This document shows positions 50,203 through 62,859 of a stretch of DNA of 64,000 nucleotides, piece by piece. The stretch comes from Isoetes taiwanensis (Eukaryota > Streptophyta > Lycopodiopsida > Isoetales > Isoetaceae): NCBI GenBank assembly GCA_021234155.1, contig JAJEKV010000026.1:16174283-16238282 (forward strand), in the 5' to 3' direction. Within the stretch, counting starts at the first letter, position 1, and every line of letters starts with the position of its first letter. The notes under the pieces are model-generated. The model was not told where the DNA came from. It saw only the letters and a list, made by a program, of their open reading frames with translations, and searched no databases. A program made the position numbers and the translations under genes.

Positions 50203-50207
<5 letters not shown>
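47729..50207 (+). mobile_element. Module Y, copy 2 (plus orientation)
   Basis: Starts CCAAACGG after the (TA)n tract, contains the unknown ORF at 48715-49123 and GGTGAAGGGCGAAGAGCCGA at 49188, and ends at the (TA)n tract at 50208. It is homologous to 38928-35560 in reverse. Between the ORF and the GGGCGA block, copy 1 has about 700 bp that are missing here. Confidence 0.6.
48715..49123 (+). pseudogene. Unknown ORF of module Y (copy 2)
   Basis: MGKPEGSQNRGPTRAKLLDL, then IDKAGLDLKALC as in copy 1. A 1-nt frame change near 48855 is followed by IAQPSKGFLEKIVQKYNL in the second frame and an acidic tail to the stop at 49123 (ETDDMDFVAPNQV). Copy 1 ends similarly with IQPNQV. Broken in this copy. 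Confidence 0.5.
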
Positions 50208-50265
<58 letters not shown>

Positions 50266-51170
50266 AGTGGTTCTACTATGAGGGACTGCACAAATTCGAC
50301 CGGAAGCCAATGCAGAGTCATTCAATGAAGATTCTATAAGCATTTCCCTAGGCTCTTTATGAATCCTATGTTAACAAAGATTCTTTTTAGAATCTCCTAG
50401 ATTTCCAAAGATTATGCCAAGATTCTCCAAGATTCTATAGAGATTCCCCTAGATTCTATGAAGATTTTCCTAGATTTCCCAAGATTCTATCAAGATTCTT
50501 AAAGATTTTATGAACATTCCCTTAATTCCCCTAGGTTCCCAAAGATTCTCTTGATATTCGTCTAGATTCCCAAAGATTATCCCAAGACTCCTCTAGATTC
50601 CCCAAAATTCTATGTAGTTCTATTGAATTCTCCAAGATTTGATGAAGATTCTCCTAGATTCCTTTAGATTATAGGAAAATTCTCCATGATTCTCCAAGAT
50701 TCCATCATGATTTCACTAGATTCTCAAAGCTTTTAGAAAGATTCCTTTAGATTCCCAAAGATTCTCTTAAGATTCCTCTATTCTCTAAGATCCTATGAAG
50801 ATTCCCTTAGACTTGACATGATTCCATCAAGATTCCTCTAGATTCTTAAAGATTCTATAAAGATTCCCTTGGATTCCCTTAAATTCTCAAAGATTCTCTC
50901 GTGATTCCTATAGATTCCCGTTGATTTTCCAAAGATTCTCTTGAGATTCCCTTTGATTTCCAAGATTCTCTTGAGATTCCCATAGATTCCCAAAGATTCT
51001 CTTTAGATTCCCATAGATTCCCTAAGATTCTCTTGAGATTCCTTTAGATTCTCTAAGATTCTATGAAGATTCACCTAGATTCTCCAAGATTGCATCAGGA
51101 TTCCTCTAGATTCTCCAAGTATTTATGAAGATTCCTTTAGATTCTCTGAGATTCCTATGGATTCCCTTAG
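50208..51170 (+). repeat. (TA)n tract and module X copy with long AGATTCC array
   Basis: TA tract to 50262, ACAAGTGGTTCTACTATGAG, then from about 50330 a degenerate array with consensus near AGATTCCCTTAGATTCTCAA that lasts more than 800 bp. Confidence 0.85.
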
Positions 51171-51825
51171 AGTTCGATCACATTGGCTCCAACTACAACG
51201 GAACTGTGCCAAACCACCACTCATTGAAAGCTCTCGATGAGAGGAGTCCAATGGCGTCGGTCCCACCTTCATCCGACCCCTCTACTGCAAGCTATGTACC
51301 TTTGAATGTGATTAAACAGAAGGAAGCTTCATAGAAAGTCCACTCATAAATGCTTTGCCACCTCATTACCTTTTTTATTAATGAGGGTGACACCTCACCT
51401 CCTTTAAAAAAAAAAATCAATTTAATATTAAAAAGTCAATGGCTAAGATTTATGCTCACCTTTTGATCTAACGGTTAAGATCTGCTACACCAAAGTCACT
51501 TTAAAGGACCTTCCTTGCACCTTCCTCATAAAAAACCAAGGGCTAGGATTTATCCTCCCCTTTTGATCCAACGGTCCAGGGATGTGGTGCATGCCCCCAT
51601 GCATGACCCATGCATGCCTCCATGCATGCCCATCATATCTGAGGGCCACAATTGCGCCACCTCTTATTCCCCAAGGGTGAACGGCCGAGATGACAACTTT
51701 ATATAAAATGTCCACGATGCCCATAGCATGTGATATACGTGTATATATATTAATGATATATATATATAATTGTATATATATAACAGATATATATATATAT
51801 ATATAAATATAAATATATATCACAG
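51171..51825 (+). repeat. Module Z, long form (copy 2)
   Basis: Ordered blocks as at 45607 and 61742. Ends in AATTGTATATATATAACAGA and a TA-rich tail. Confidence 0.8.
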
Positions 51826-54649
51826 GTTGGAGACGGCTGGAACACATGAGCTGGATATATCACTGATGTAGCTTATGCTGTTGCACATGCTCAAAATACT
51901 AGAGCTGTGTATACTCCTTTAATGCTATGGTTGCCTAAATACAATGGCACCACGGGTACTAATGTGTATGGGTGGGAACCTCCCCCAGCATTAGATAGGG
52001 TTGCCTAAAATACTATGGCACCATCAGGTAGTATGGTATTTTTGAATTTTCACATCATGTTGCTACATGGTTCCTATGGCTTGGTCATGCATTTGATGGC
52101 GCCATCATACTAGTCATGATGAGTAGGTTGACCCTTGGCATAATTGGGCAAAGGTTTAAAATTGACTGCCTATTTGGTCTTCACAAAGGCTAGTTATGTA
52201 AAATGTCATGTTGTTGCATGACTCCCAGAATTGCCACATTAAGCTACACATAGCTCGTGGTAGGATATTTGGGCCATTGTTCCATTGTGCCCAATGAAAT
52301 AATATATGAAAACTACCCGCCCTATGACAAGGCAAATGAAATTTGGGGATGTAAACCTTGCAATATAGTACAAAATGTGCCAAGTCAAATGTGGCAAGTT
52401 ACGTGAGGGCCCATGGGTTACATGGAAACCACATGGTGGAATATGTATCTCAATTATGATATTTGTGGGACATGGCATGCTTGCCATGTGGTGCCTTTTA
52501 ATAGAAAGCTTTGCATGCATGCAAAGAATTCTTTATCTTTGTTACAATTTTAAAGAAAATCAAAGTAAAAGCACACCCTTTCTTTTATTACTAAACTTTT
52601 GGTTTTGTGGTTGGAAACGTGGCCTTCAAATATGGGCAAAACATGCGTTTTGCAAAAAATTCTCTAAGGCAAACATTATTTATTTGTTTGTTTGTTAATT
52701 GCTATTATCAAATCCATTTGCATCTGGGGCTTTGCCCATCACACGTTTTTGGTGCCACACATTTACGTATTTGGCTTGAAATGCAAGGTAACCTTAGGGC
52801 AAATGATATTTTGGCTTAGGGCATCTTTCGAATTTTGCACAGAGCCAAAGTGGTCGCTGGAATGGTAGCAGCCACAGAAATACCTGTCGGGTCTCACAGA
52901 TGAATCTCAGACAAAAAACAACGCATATTGAAGCTTGAGTTGGTCGGCAAAATGCCTATCGGATCTGTCTGTAACAACCGAATATGTCTAGACTTGCTGG
53001 GATGCGATTTTGGTGTGCCACAGAGGCCTTTCTGCCCTGGCAAAAAATACTATGAAGCTGGCTTGGTCATTTCGGCATGATAATGGTTTCGTGGTTTGGC
53101 ATAGAACCGGATCTGGCATGCCTTTATCTGGATACATCTTCTACTATGAATTGCAAGGCCGAAAAGAACTTACTTGGGCGATGCATACAACTGTACAAAA
53201 ATAGGGGTTTTCATTGTTATTAATCTTGGCTTTCCATTGAAGAAGGCCTGTTGATGTGGTTTCTACCGAGCATTAAAGTCAAGCATTGCACTTGTATTTG
53301 CCAAAAGCACTTCATCGTATTGTTTATCTATGAAACAATATGCTTTTAGGTTTTAAAGAATCTGAAACGATTGTGGCTTTGGCTATAGCCAATGTTTACT
53401 GCGTATAGAATATTTGCCATGCCGCCTTGATGCTGGCTATTATATCATTTGTCGACATTGGCAAAGGCAATTAATATTTGCCTTGTATTCTGAAGCTTAT
53501 TATTTCCCATGGCAAACAGATTTTGAGTCAAGCATCAAGGGATTTGCTACTTCTAGAGTTTGAATCGGACAACGGATTCAAGCCCTCAATGTGGGTCTAT
53601 TTGTAATGCTGAATGTTGCATACTGGAAATCAATCTCGGCAATGAATAAACGATGCCATTATAATCAGGTTTGATTTAAAGATTATGCTTTACTGGCTTT
53701 GAAACAATTATGTTTAATAAGCCTTGTATTTTTTTACTAATAGTTTTGGTCTACAAATGGTTGGTGCACAAACAAAGTTTGTGCTCCATGATTTCTTAAG
53801 ATATATGCCTATGCTTATATAGCTAAGGCGCCTATGCTTCTTAGTGCTGCTAAAGTATGGCTATATCTAACTAAGATCATGTGGCTTTTGCTTAATATCT
53901 TGATACAATATTATAGCAAGAATGACAGGTATAAAATGGATTTAAATGCTAGAATCCGTTGTTTCTCACCTCAAGTTTTAGGTGTGAGAAAACTTCTAGT
54001 TATAATTCCATTTCTCTTTCTTGTTTATGCTAACTCAGGGCAAAAGGATACAATTGGTGATCAGTGATAAACTGAGAGACCCAATGTACCTTTTGGCCCT
54101 TGCATCATTACCGGGATTACTGCTAACGTTTGCATGATTGGCTGCAGGTACGGGTTCTCTCCTCCAATTGTCTCTGTTTTTGCTACCAGGGTTGGCGTTA
54201 ACATGGAAGGTTATGGAAGTACGAAAAAAATGTAACTGTATGCTATACGTTTTACAAGTTAATGTTTAAACTATACACTTTCAAGATAAGTCTACTTTAC
54301 AATTTGCTCTCTACTTTGTACGTATGCTTTAGAATTTGTCTCAACTACTTTTCATTAAGGATGCTTAGTTTTGGGGCTTGAGAAATCGGCCCTCGACTAA
54401 ATATCCCTAAATGTTAATTGTTGAGTTTTACTTAAGAATTGCTTATAACAGTTTTTCATTAAGGACACATAGTTTTGGGGCTTGAGAAATCAGCCCTCTA
54501 CTAGGTAGCCTGAATGTGAAAGTAAGTATTCTTGTTGGACTCATTTGGTTTAGGGCCTGGGTAGTGCCAGGACAGAATTTCTCTAGCTTCGGTTAAGTGA
54601 CCAAGTTAGGAGTATGGACTTGGCTAGATTAGACCCTAGGCAAAGGAAA

Positions 54650-54653
<4 letters not shown>
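51826..54653 (+). other. Unassigned DNA, perhaps a diverged module Y
   Basis: No recognised gene. Near 54140 TTGGCTGCAGGTACGGGTTC and CTCTCCTCCAA resemble 49275-49310 of module Y, and the segment ends at a (TA)n-ACAAGT junction as module Y does. The two lines together suggest a third, older copy. Confidence 0.35.
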
Positions 54654-54746
<93 letters not shown>

Positions 54747-54900
54747 AGTCTTTGTACTATGAGGGAGTGTATGAAATCGAATGTACATATATTGGGAAGT
54801 ATAAATTTTTTAAATTTCTATAAGATTTCTACATTTACCAACATTCTATTAAGACTGCCCAATATTCCTGAGAGATTGTATAAGATTCTAAGTTAAGGGC
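54654..54900 (+). repeat. (TA)n tract and short module X copy
   Basis: About 91 bp of TA, then ACAAGTCTTTGTACTATGAG and GAGTGTATGAAATCGAATGT. The AGATTCC array is reduced to a few units. Confidence 0.85.
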
Positions 54901-54935
54901 TGTGGTCTTTTTACTACCAACAATCAAGGGAGCAC

Positions 54936-55118
54936 ATGGTCAAAGAAGTTATTGGCAGTATTGTCACCAAATTCTTAAATTATTCTACACATTGTACACT
55001 TATAAAGGATAGTTTCATGGCATCTTACTCCAAGCACACCATTACTGCACAAGCTTTAGAAAGGGTAATGGAGTATGTAGAGTTTAGGATATTAGTCATT
55101 GCTTTAAGACAATGGTAG
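54936..55118 (+). pseudogene. POLE3/DPB3-like histone-fold ORF fragment
   Basis: 60 codons ending in TAG. TKFLNYSTHC, then KHTITAQALERVMEYVEF and IALRQW resemble the second half of the histone fold of DNA polymerase epsilon subunit 3/CHRAC17 (and plant NF-YB-like relatives), where F-x-x-Y-x-x-x-x, K-x-T-(I/L)-x-A-x-D-V and ME-x-x-EF occur in this order. The usual Asp of the (T)xxDV helix is missing. The same codons are present in the second tandem copy (55341 on). The identification is by pattern only. Confidence 0.4.
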
Positions 55119-55735
55119 TTTATCTATTCATAACACTTTGGCATTCTCGAAGTGTGTAACGATAATGGGTAATTAACATGAGAAGCTGGAAAAAATTTTG
55201 AGGAGTTGCCTTATTGAAAAAGCCATCGCATAGAACCCATATTCTGTGTGGTTATTTGTGGTGTATTATTCTTTGTGCATCTCTGTGAATGCATTGTATT
55301 TACAAATGCATCCTAAATGTATTCTACTATGAATACTAGAAGTTATTGGCAGTATTGTCACCAAATTCTTAAATTATTCTACACATTGTACACTTATAAA
55401 GGATAGTTTCATGGCATCTTACTCCAAGCACACCATTACTGCACAAGCTTTAGAAAGGGTAATGGAGTATGTAGAGTTTAGGATACTAGTCATTGCTTTA
55501 AGACAATGGTAGTTTATCTATTCATAACACTTTGGCATTCTCGAAGTGTGTAACGATAATGGGTAATTAACATGAGAAGCTGGAAAAAATTTTGAGTTGC
55601 CTTATTGAAAAAGCCATCGCATAGAACCCATATTTTATGTGGTTATTTGTGGTGTATTATTCTTTGTGCATCTCTGAATGCATTGTATTTACAAATGCAT
55701 CCTAAACGTATTCTACTATGAATGCTGGATTGCCG
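54947..55735. repeat. Tandem duplication, 394-bp unit
   Basis: Unit 1 begins AGTTATTGGCAGTATTGTCA at 54947, unit 2 at 55341, almost identical. A third, partial copy (about 410 bp including further right-hand sequence) lies at 56691-57107, and a short piece at 56253-56345. Confidence 0.9.
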
Positions 55736-55799
55736 GATTAATTTACAAATCAACTTCTACAAAAAAAAACCCCATATTGATATTAAGCTGGGGAAATAC

Positions 55800-56200
55800 C
55801 CTATACTGGTGCTGCCATTTCACACACACCAAGAAATGAAAAGAAAAAAAAACACGATATAGGGGGCATTAAATGTTCCTGCCACCTCACAGTACCAAAC
55901 ATTAAATTTCTATTAACTTCTCGGTGCCACCTCATCACCCATATTAAATCTGATATAATTTCCTTGCACCTTCCTTAAGTTTAAAATGAACGGTGAAGAT
56001 TTATTTTTCCCCATATCCGACGGTCTACATGAAGATCCAATGGCCATAAGTTCGCCACCTCACCTTCTTTCAAACAAACGGAGGAGATCGATTTGAATAT
56101 ATAGATATCTATTTCATGGGGGCATCCAAATAATTTCTATATAAATTTCTATAAGATCTAGGTTTACCAAATTCTATTAACATTACTTAATATTCCCTAG
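55800..56200 (+). repeat. Module Z-like remnant
   Basis: TGCCACCTCA blocks, CCTTGCACCTTCCTTAAG and ATCCGACGGTCTAC followed by GCCACCTCACCTTCTTTCAA as in 35160. It ends in TTGAATATATAGATATC. Confidence 0.5.
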
Positions 56201-56690
56201 ACATTCTATAAGATTCTAAGTGAAGGGATGTGGTCATTTCACCAATAGAGCACATGGTCAAAGAAGTTAATGGCAGTATTGTCACCAAATTTTCAAATTG
56301 TTGTCACCAAATTTTCAAATTGTTCTACACGTTGTACACTTATTGGGGATCCTTATCTTCCAATTGAATAGATTGGGCTTCCAATTAAAATGATTCAATA
56401 TGCAGTTGCAATCACAATCAACTCTCTGTCAATATCTGGTCAAACTCACGGTCAATCTATACTTCCATTTCATCAAAGCTCTAGTCAAACTCCCACCCAA
56501 AATATCGATCAAATACTGATCAAATGTGCAGTCAATTTTTTGTAGAGAACTTGTGAAAATTTGTTAGTTATTTTAGGTGCTATTATCATGGTGCAAAGTA
56601 ATTTGACTAATTGATGTGAATAGTGACAATAGTATGGCATGACAAATTTTATAAACCTATCCGTAGACAGTTACGCTCCACAATTTAAGT

Positions 56691-57107
56691 TGAGTTTCAT
56701 GGCATCTTATTCCAAGCACACCATTACTGCACAAGCTTTAGAAAGGGTAATGGAGTATGTAGAGTTTAGGATATTAGTCATTGCTTTAAGACAATGGTAG
56801 TTTATCTATTCATAACACTTTGGCATTCTCGAAGTGTGTAACGATAATGGGTAATTAACATGAGAAGCTGGAAAAAATTTTGAGGAGTTGCCTTATTGAA
56901 AAAGCCATCGCATAGAACCCATATTCTGTGTGGTTATTTGTGGTGTATTATTCTTTGTGCATCTCTGTGAATGCATTGTGTTTACAAATGCATCCTAAAC
57001 GTATTCTACTATGAATGCTGCATTGCCGGATTAATTTACAAATCAACTTCTACAAAAAAAACCCCATATTGATATTAAGCTAGGGAAATACCCTATACTG
57101 GTGCTAA
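56691..57107. repeat. Third, partial copy of the 394-bp unit
   Basis: TTTCATGGCATCTTATTCCA onward matches 55410-55811, including the ACCCCATATTGATATTAAGC end that also follows unit 2. Confidence 0.9.
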
Positions 57108-57109
57108 CA

Positions 57110-59470
57110 TGGGAAAATAAGTTTTCCATCACAAAAAGATTCACATCTATTGTTTGTGGCATTAGTAGAATATTCTTTTAAATCTAAACTCTTGGTTGAT
57201 AATATAAGAATTCACATTGTTTGGACAAACTGGTTTTCAAATGTAGTTGCTCCTATGTGGGAGGAGATGTAAGAAGAAACATTTCAAAAATGGTTTAGCC
57301 TAAGATGTAAGAAGAAACATTTCAAAAACCAAGTAGGTAAAGAACAGCCACCAAATCACTTGGAAACTAGAGAAGCCCACGGTGAAATCCAAAAGACTTT
57401 GAAAAACAATTCTAAGCTCATCTTTAGCTGCACTTCAATTTCTGACGCTCATGCATTTTCAATGTATCTGGTAAATTTGATCACCATTACATTCAACAAC
57501 ATCATCCTTTTCCACAAGGATGCTAAGAAAGAGACAACTAAAGGCCTCTTACTGATACTTTCCATGGCGCATGCAAGAAAGTCACATGCACGGTTATGTA
57601 GAGTCACATAAAATCAATTCAATATAATATTTATATCTCCGTTACATAAAAATGAATTCCCCAGTGATGATACAGACATTGATTCTCAGTCATTGGAAGT
57701 TTAATTTAATTAGCAAGACATGAATTATTGTTGCTAAAGCAAAACATGTATGTTTCCTAGTCATCAGAAAACCTGTCTCTTGCAATATAAGAGAGGCTGA
57801 GCTACCACTTTTGTGTAAAGGCAGAAACAAAACCTTACTTGAATACGGCTTGCTCCGCTGATGGAGCCTATTCTTCGGGAATAAAAATGAAACCATCGCA
57901 TTACAGTGGTAAGGAAAACTCCGAGATATATAAACAAACACAAGCCACACAAATCCAAATGTACTTCCAGATTTGAAGGTAGCAAATTCAGGAGAATTGT
58001 AGCTTTGAACCAGAAGATAGAAATATAAGCCTTGATTACCAGAAAATGCATTAAATTAAAAACATTTACACTGTAACAACTAGAAAAGCATTTACAATGC
58101 AAGAAAATGAAAAAGCATTCACAGTCCTCACCTTGCTCTATGCTCCAAATCCAATGTCGGTTGTAACAACATAGTATTCAACCACCAAGTTGATAGACTG
58201 CTATGCCATTTTAGAGTCCCACTGCAAGCATCACTTGCTATGGCAAAGTGTAATATCAGTGAGATACCAGAGCAAATGCAATGATTGAAAGTAAAAAGTT
58301 GAAATTGAACCCGTTTGGAATAGAGGCCTGCAAATTTACCTGCAAACTCAAATAGAAATAGGGCTTGATTCAGGACATCAGGAAAAGGGAAACAGACACA
58401 ACGGATCTACTTCAAATATGCAGCTCTTACCTTTGATTCTACATCAAATTTAGCAAAATTTACACCGATTTGAAGACGAAATCTGGCAAATGGCTTCCCT
58501 TGAAGCGATGTAGGCTGTTACAAAATACTGGCCAAGACGAGGAAACAAATTGCAGAAGCAGCATTATTCCATGCAGTGACAGCGGCAATCATGTTAATAA
58601 GTTTAAACCTGCTACTTAACCTGGACGGATGGGGTCTTCGGCGACATAGTAGAGGATGGCACTGTGGCGTTCCCTGCCTAAAACTTGCAAATTAACAGCA
58701 AAGATAAAACGTTTTAAGGCTTTTGTCAAGAAAACAATCTTGCCAAGAAAGACAAAGCCTCTATGCCCAAAACACTCAAATCCTTGCCAAGCTATTGCCG
58801 TAGAGGTCGCCAGATCTATAGCAAAACAGAGCTATGGAATAGAAACACAACAGAACAACTCTAACCGTCGTTACAGGAGAGGGCAACCTACAGATAGGTG
58901 GAGGCGGAACTCTGGCTATGGTCACGGCTCACAAATCCGCACCTATTGGAGCAACAAAAATGAAGCTTTTTGGGTTAAACTCTAGCACAAAAATAGTCTA
59001 CATGGCCGTTGCACAATGGACTACAACAGCCGCCCTTTTTCTTGAAGCAGAACTGGAGTGGTGCCCAACAATAAATTTAGTACCTACGATCCTAGGCACT
59101 CAAAAAATGCCACAGGCAAAGAATCGCGTCCCGAATCCGAGAGCATCCCCGCAAAATCCATCTCCATAAGCAAAGCCATGTGTATACAGTGCCGCAAAAG
59201 TACTGGAAGAACCCATGCATATGAAAAAAAACCTCGGAAAAAAACATAAAAAATGGAACGATGCGACTGAGTTTAACAGAATTCTGGAGTACCTGAGAAC
59301 CAAATCACTGCCAAAACCTAGCCATAGGTAACACTTAAAAGGCACAGAATGAAGCTTGGTCATGGCCCGAGCCAGAGAAATATGAAGCAGAAAGAAACCA
59401 AGCAGAAAGCTAAAGAAATGCGAAATTTGGCGGCAGATTATTCATCCGAGATGGCCATTAATCTCCACCG
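57110..59470. other. Unassigned DNA
   Basis: No recognised gene on either strand. ORFs at 58656-58985 and 57764-58102 have no family signature that I know. Confidence 0.4.
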
Positions 59471-59562
59471 GAGTAAAAGAAAAACCCAAATCGATCCCAA
59501 TCCACATTGCTTGCCCAGAGTAAAAGGAAAACCCAAATCGATCCCAATCCACATTGCTTGCA
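59471..59562. repeat. Tandem duplication, about 48-bp unit
   Basis: Two copies of AGTAAAAGRAAAACCCAAAT followed by CGATCCCAATCCACATTGCT. Confidence 0.85.
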
Positions 59563-60159
59563 AGCCCACGGAGGAAAAAAAAAGGCGAGCCGATCGCCTC
59601 AAGCCTTCTACCGCATATCATACGGTATTTCAAAAAATGCATATGAAATCATCTGATTACTACAATAAGAAGCTCAAATCTAACAGAGCAAAAGTAAGAA
59701 CAGACCTGCTTGATTTTGCCGGTTAAAGGCCTCCATTACACTGTTGGGCAAATTCCGGGGTAGAGAAGGGTTGTTCCGGTTGAAACTAAGAATTTCCGGT
59801 TGAGCTAGCGCATTGCAGGAAAAATTCCGGTGGATTTTTATGCATATATGTATAAGAGTAATACAAATTTCCGATTGGGAACTGAAAATATCCGGCTATT
59901 TGATGAAAGAGTAGGAAAATTTCCGATTGGGTTTAAAAACTTTGCCCAACACTGCTCCATTATGCAAAGGGAGCTGTCGGAAGGAAGAGCCATATCTGGC
60001 ATGTCCGAAGAAGACGGACCTTGCCTCAACACCTTGAATTTGAATCTAATGGATGTCTGTTCGTAGAGGTTTAGTGGAAGCTTTGTATTTGTGTCATTAA
60101 TTTTTGCTGCCCACTTATAACAAGGCATTAATTACACTAAATAAATTATTGAAGGAAAA
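59563..60159. other. Unassigned DNA with repeated ATTTCCG motif
   Basis: Around 59750-59930 the words TTCCGGTTG and TTTCCGATTGGG recur six times. No ORF recognised. Confidence 0.35.
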
Positions 60160-60552
60160 TGCCCTAATTTCAAGGATGGACGGTCTACATAAAATGCCCC
60201 AATTGAGTTCCTAGATCTAACGGGCCACATCAAAAGCCCCAAATAAAGGGGGCTGCTTGGGGTTGATTGAAGTGTCACCGTCTGGACCGTCCATCTCAAA
60301 GATGGACGGCCGAGATCAATCTTTACCAACAATTTCCTTGCACCTTCCTTAACCTAAAATCAAGGGCCACGATTTCTCACGTGCCCGATCGACGGCCCAG
60401 GGATGGGGTGCATGCCCCATCCATGCCCCATGCATGCCCCCCCCATCAAATCCAAGGGCCATTGTCGCGACACCTCAAAAAATCGACGGCCAGGATGAAT
60501 CTCTACAAACTTTCACCCCCCCATAGGACCCATAATATAATTGTATATATAT
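60160..60552 (+). repeat. Module Z copy, short
   Basis: Contains the hairpin CCGTCCATCT/AGATGGACGG (60287-60309), GGCCGAGATCAATCTTTACC, GCATGCCCC blocks and CGGCCAGGATGAATCTCTAC. Ends AATTGTATATATATA directly joined to ACAAGT of the next module. Confidence 0.75.
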
Positions 60553-61741
60553 ACAAGTGAGTGTACTATAAGGGAGTACACAAATTTTGAGCCATCCAAA
60601 CTTAAGATTCTCTTAAGATTCCCCTAGATTCTCAAAGATTATCCCAAATTTTCTCTACATTTCTTAAGATTCTATATAAATTCTCTTAGATTCCTTTAGG
60701 TTCTATCAAGATTCCCCTAGAAAAACACACTTAGTGTAAAAGATTCCCTAAGATTCCCTTAGATTCTTAGGATTCTACAAAGATTCCTCGAGATTTCAAA
60801 CGTTATCACAAGGATCCTCTAAATTCTTTAGAATTCTATGTAGATTCTCCTAGATTTTGTTAGATTCTATAGAGATTCCCCTAGAATCTTGAAAATTCCA
60901 TCAAGATTCCCCTAGATTCTCAAAGATTTTAGCGCTTAGATTCTGCTAGATTCTGAGCCATTCAATGAAGATTCTATAAAGATTCACTTAGATTCTTGAA
61001 GATTCAGGAAAAAGTATCCTAGATTCTCAAAGATTTAAGGAAGATTCCCTTAAATACTCTTAATCCCATAAGTTACTTAAGATTCTCTTAAGATTCAACT
61101 AGATTCTCAAAGATTATCCTGATTTTCCAAGATTCTATATAGATTCTCTTAGATTCTATCGAGATTCCCCTACTAAACACACTTATTAATGAAGATTCCT
61201 TAAGATTCCACAAAGCTTCCCCTAGATTCTTAAGATTCTATAAAGATCCCTCTAGATTTTCGAACTTATCACAAGAAACCTCTAGAGTCTCCAAAATTCT
61301 ATGTGGATTCTCCTAAATTTTGTTAGATTCTATATAGATTCCCTTAGATTCTATAGATTTTCAAGGATTCTCAAAGATTTTATGAAGATGCACTTCGATC
61401 CTACTAGATTCTCTATGATTCTCTTGAGATTCCCATAAATTCCCTAATTTTGTTGGGGTTCCTCTAGCCTCCTAAAGATCATCTCAAGATTCCTCTAGAT
61501 TTCCCATATTTCTATGTAGATTCTCCTAGATTCCCTTAGATTCTATGAAGATTCTTCTACATTCTCAAAGGTTTTATAAAGATTCCTATAGAATCTCAAA
61601 GATTCCCTTGCGATTCTCATAGATTCCCAAAGATTCTCTTGAGCTTCCTTTAAATTCCCTAAAATCCTATGGAGATTCCCCTAGATTCTTTTAAATTCGC
61701 ATAGATTCTGTAAAATTCTAAGTTTCCAAAAAGAAACTTAG
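60553..61741 (+). repeat. Module X copy with the longest AGATTCC array
   Basis: ACAAGTGAGTGTACTATAAG then about 1.1 kb of degenerate units (AGATTCCCCTAGATTCTCAA). Within it, a segment near 60720 (ACACACTTAGTGTAAAAGATT) recurs at 61178 in altered form (ACACACTTATTAATGAAGATT), hinting at a higher-order period of about 460 bp. Confidence 0.85.
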
Positions 61742-62305
61742 TATTCGATCACATTAGCTCCAACTGCGAGGGAACGATGCCAAAGCACCACTCATTGGGA
61801 AGTTCTCGACGAGAGGAATCCAATGGTGTGGGTCTCACCTTCATCCGACCCCTCTACTGCAAGTTATCGGCCTTTGAAGCTGATTATAAAAAAGAAGCTT
61901 CCTAGAAAGTCCATCTATTAATGTTGGTGCCACCTCATTACCTTTTTATTAAATAAGGGTGCCACCTCACCTCTTTTAATAAAGAAATTGCAATTTAATA
62001 AAAAATTTAATGGTTAGGATTTTTCCTCCCCCTTTTGATCCAACGGTTAAGATTGACTGCACCAAAAAGCACCTTTTAAGGGACCTTCCTTGCATCTTCC
62101 CTTTAAAAAATCAAGGGCCAAGATTTCACACGTGCCCGATCAACGGTTCATGGATGGGGTGCATGGCCCATGCATGGCCCATGCATGCCCCCCATCAAAT
62201 CCAAGGGCCATTTAAGTGCCACCTCAAAAATTAGACGGATAGGATTAATCTCTACCCACATTCAACCCCCCATAGGACCCATCAAATAATTGTATATATA
62301 TAAGA
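61742..62305 (+). repeat. Module Z, long form (copy 3)
   Basis: TCGATCACATTAGCTCCAAC, then the block order of 45607 and 51171. Ends AATAATTGTATATATATAAG. Confidence 0.8.
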
Positions 62306-62600
62306 GATATATCTGTTATATATATACAATTACTTGAGCACCCCCCTTCCTGTGTAGAGATTGATCACAACCGTCGATTGTGAAATCGACGGTCTTCATG
62401 CAGCCACCTCGTCATTATCTAAGCACCCCCCTGTTATGTAGAGATGAATCCTGTCCGTCCAATTGCGAAGTGGATGGCTAGGATGTTGCCACTTCATAGG
62501 GGGTGTGAGGCATGCATGGGGTTGCACCAGATATTTGGACCGTCGGATCAAAAAGGTAAAATCTCCACCGTCCAATGAAGGTGATGGGAAAGTGCAAGGT
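62306..62600 (-). repeat. Module Z end in opposite orientation
   Basis: The minus strand matches 44150-44425 (GATCAATCTCTAC, GGGGGGTGCT, AATTGTATATATATAACAGA). It meets copy 3 head to head, giving a 46-bp palindrome at 62289-62334. Confidence 0.75.
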
Positions 62601-62859
62601 GATTGGGCTCATTAATGATATGGTGAGTTGGCAAGGCATTTAATTGCCAATATTGTGAGTTGGCAAAGCAATTGAATGCCCTATAAAATATAACACAATA
62701 AATAAGTGGTTCCCTGGGAACAAATGTAGAGCTGTGGGCCTTTTTAAAAAAGGTTAAATATTATCTATAGAAACGTGGCACGCCAAATTACTACCCAAAT
62801 TAATATGGATAGATTTCTCGTGAAACCAAGACCAATTAAATATATCGTGACCATATGAG

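Noticed and set aside
50330-51170. CRISPR-like array
   Set aside because: Units vary in length and sequence, with no constant repeat and spacer; plant nuclear context.
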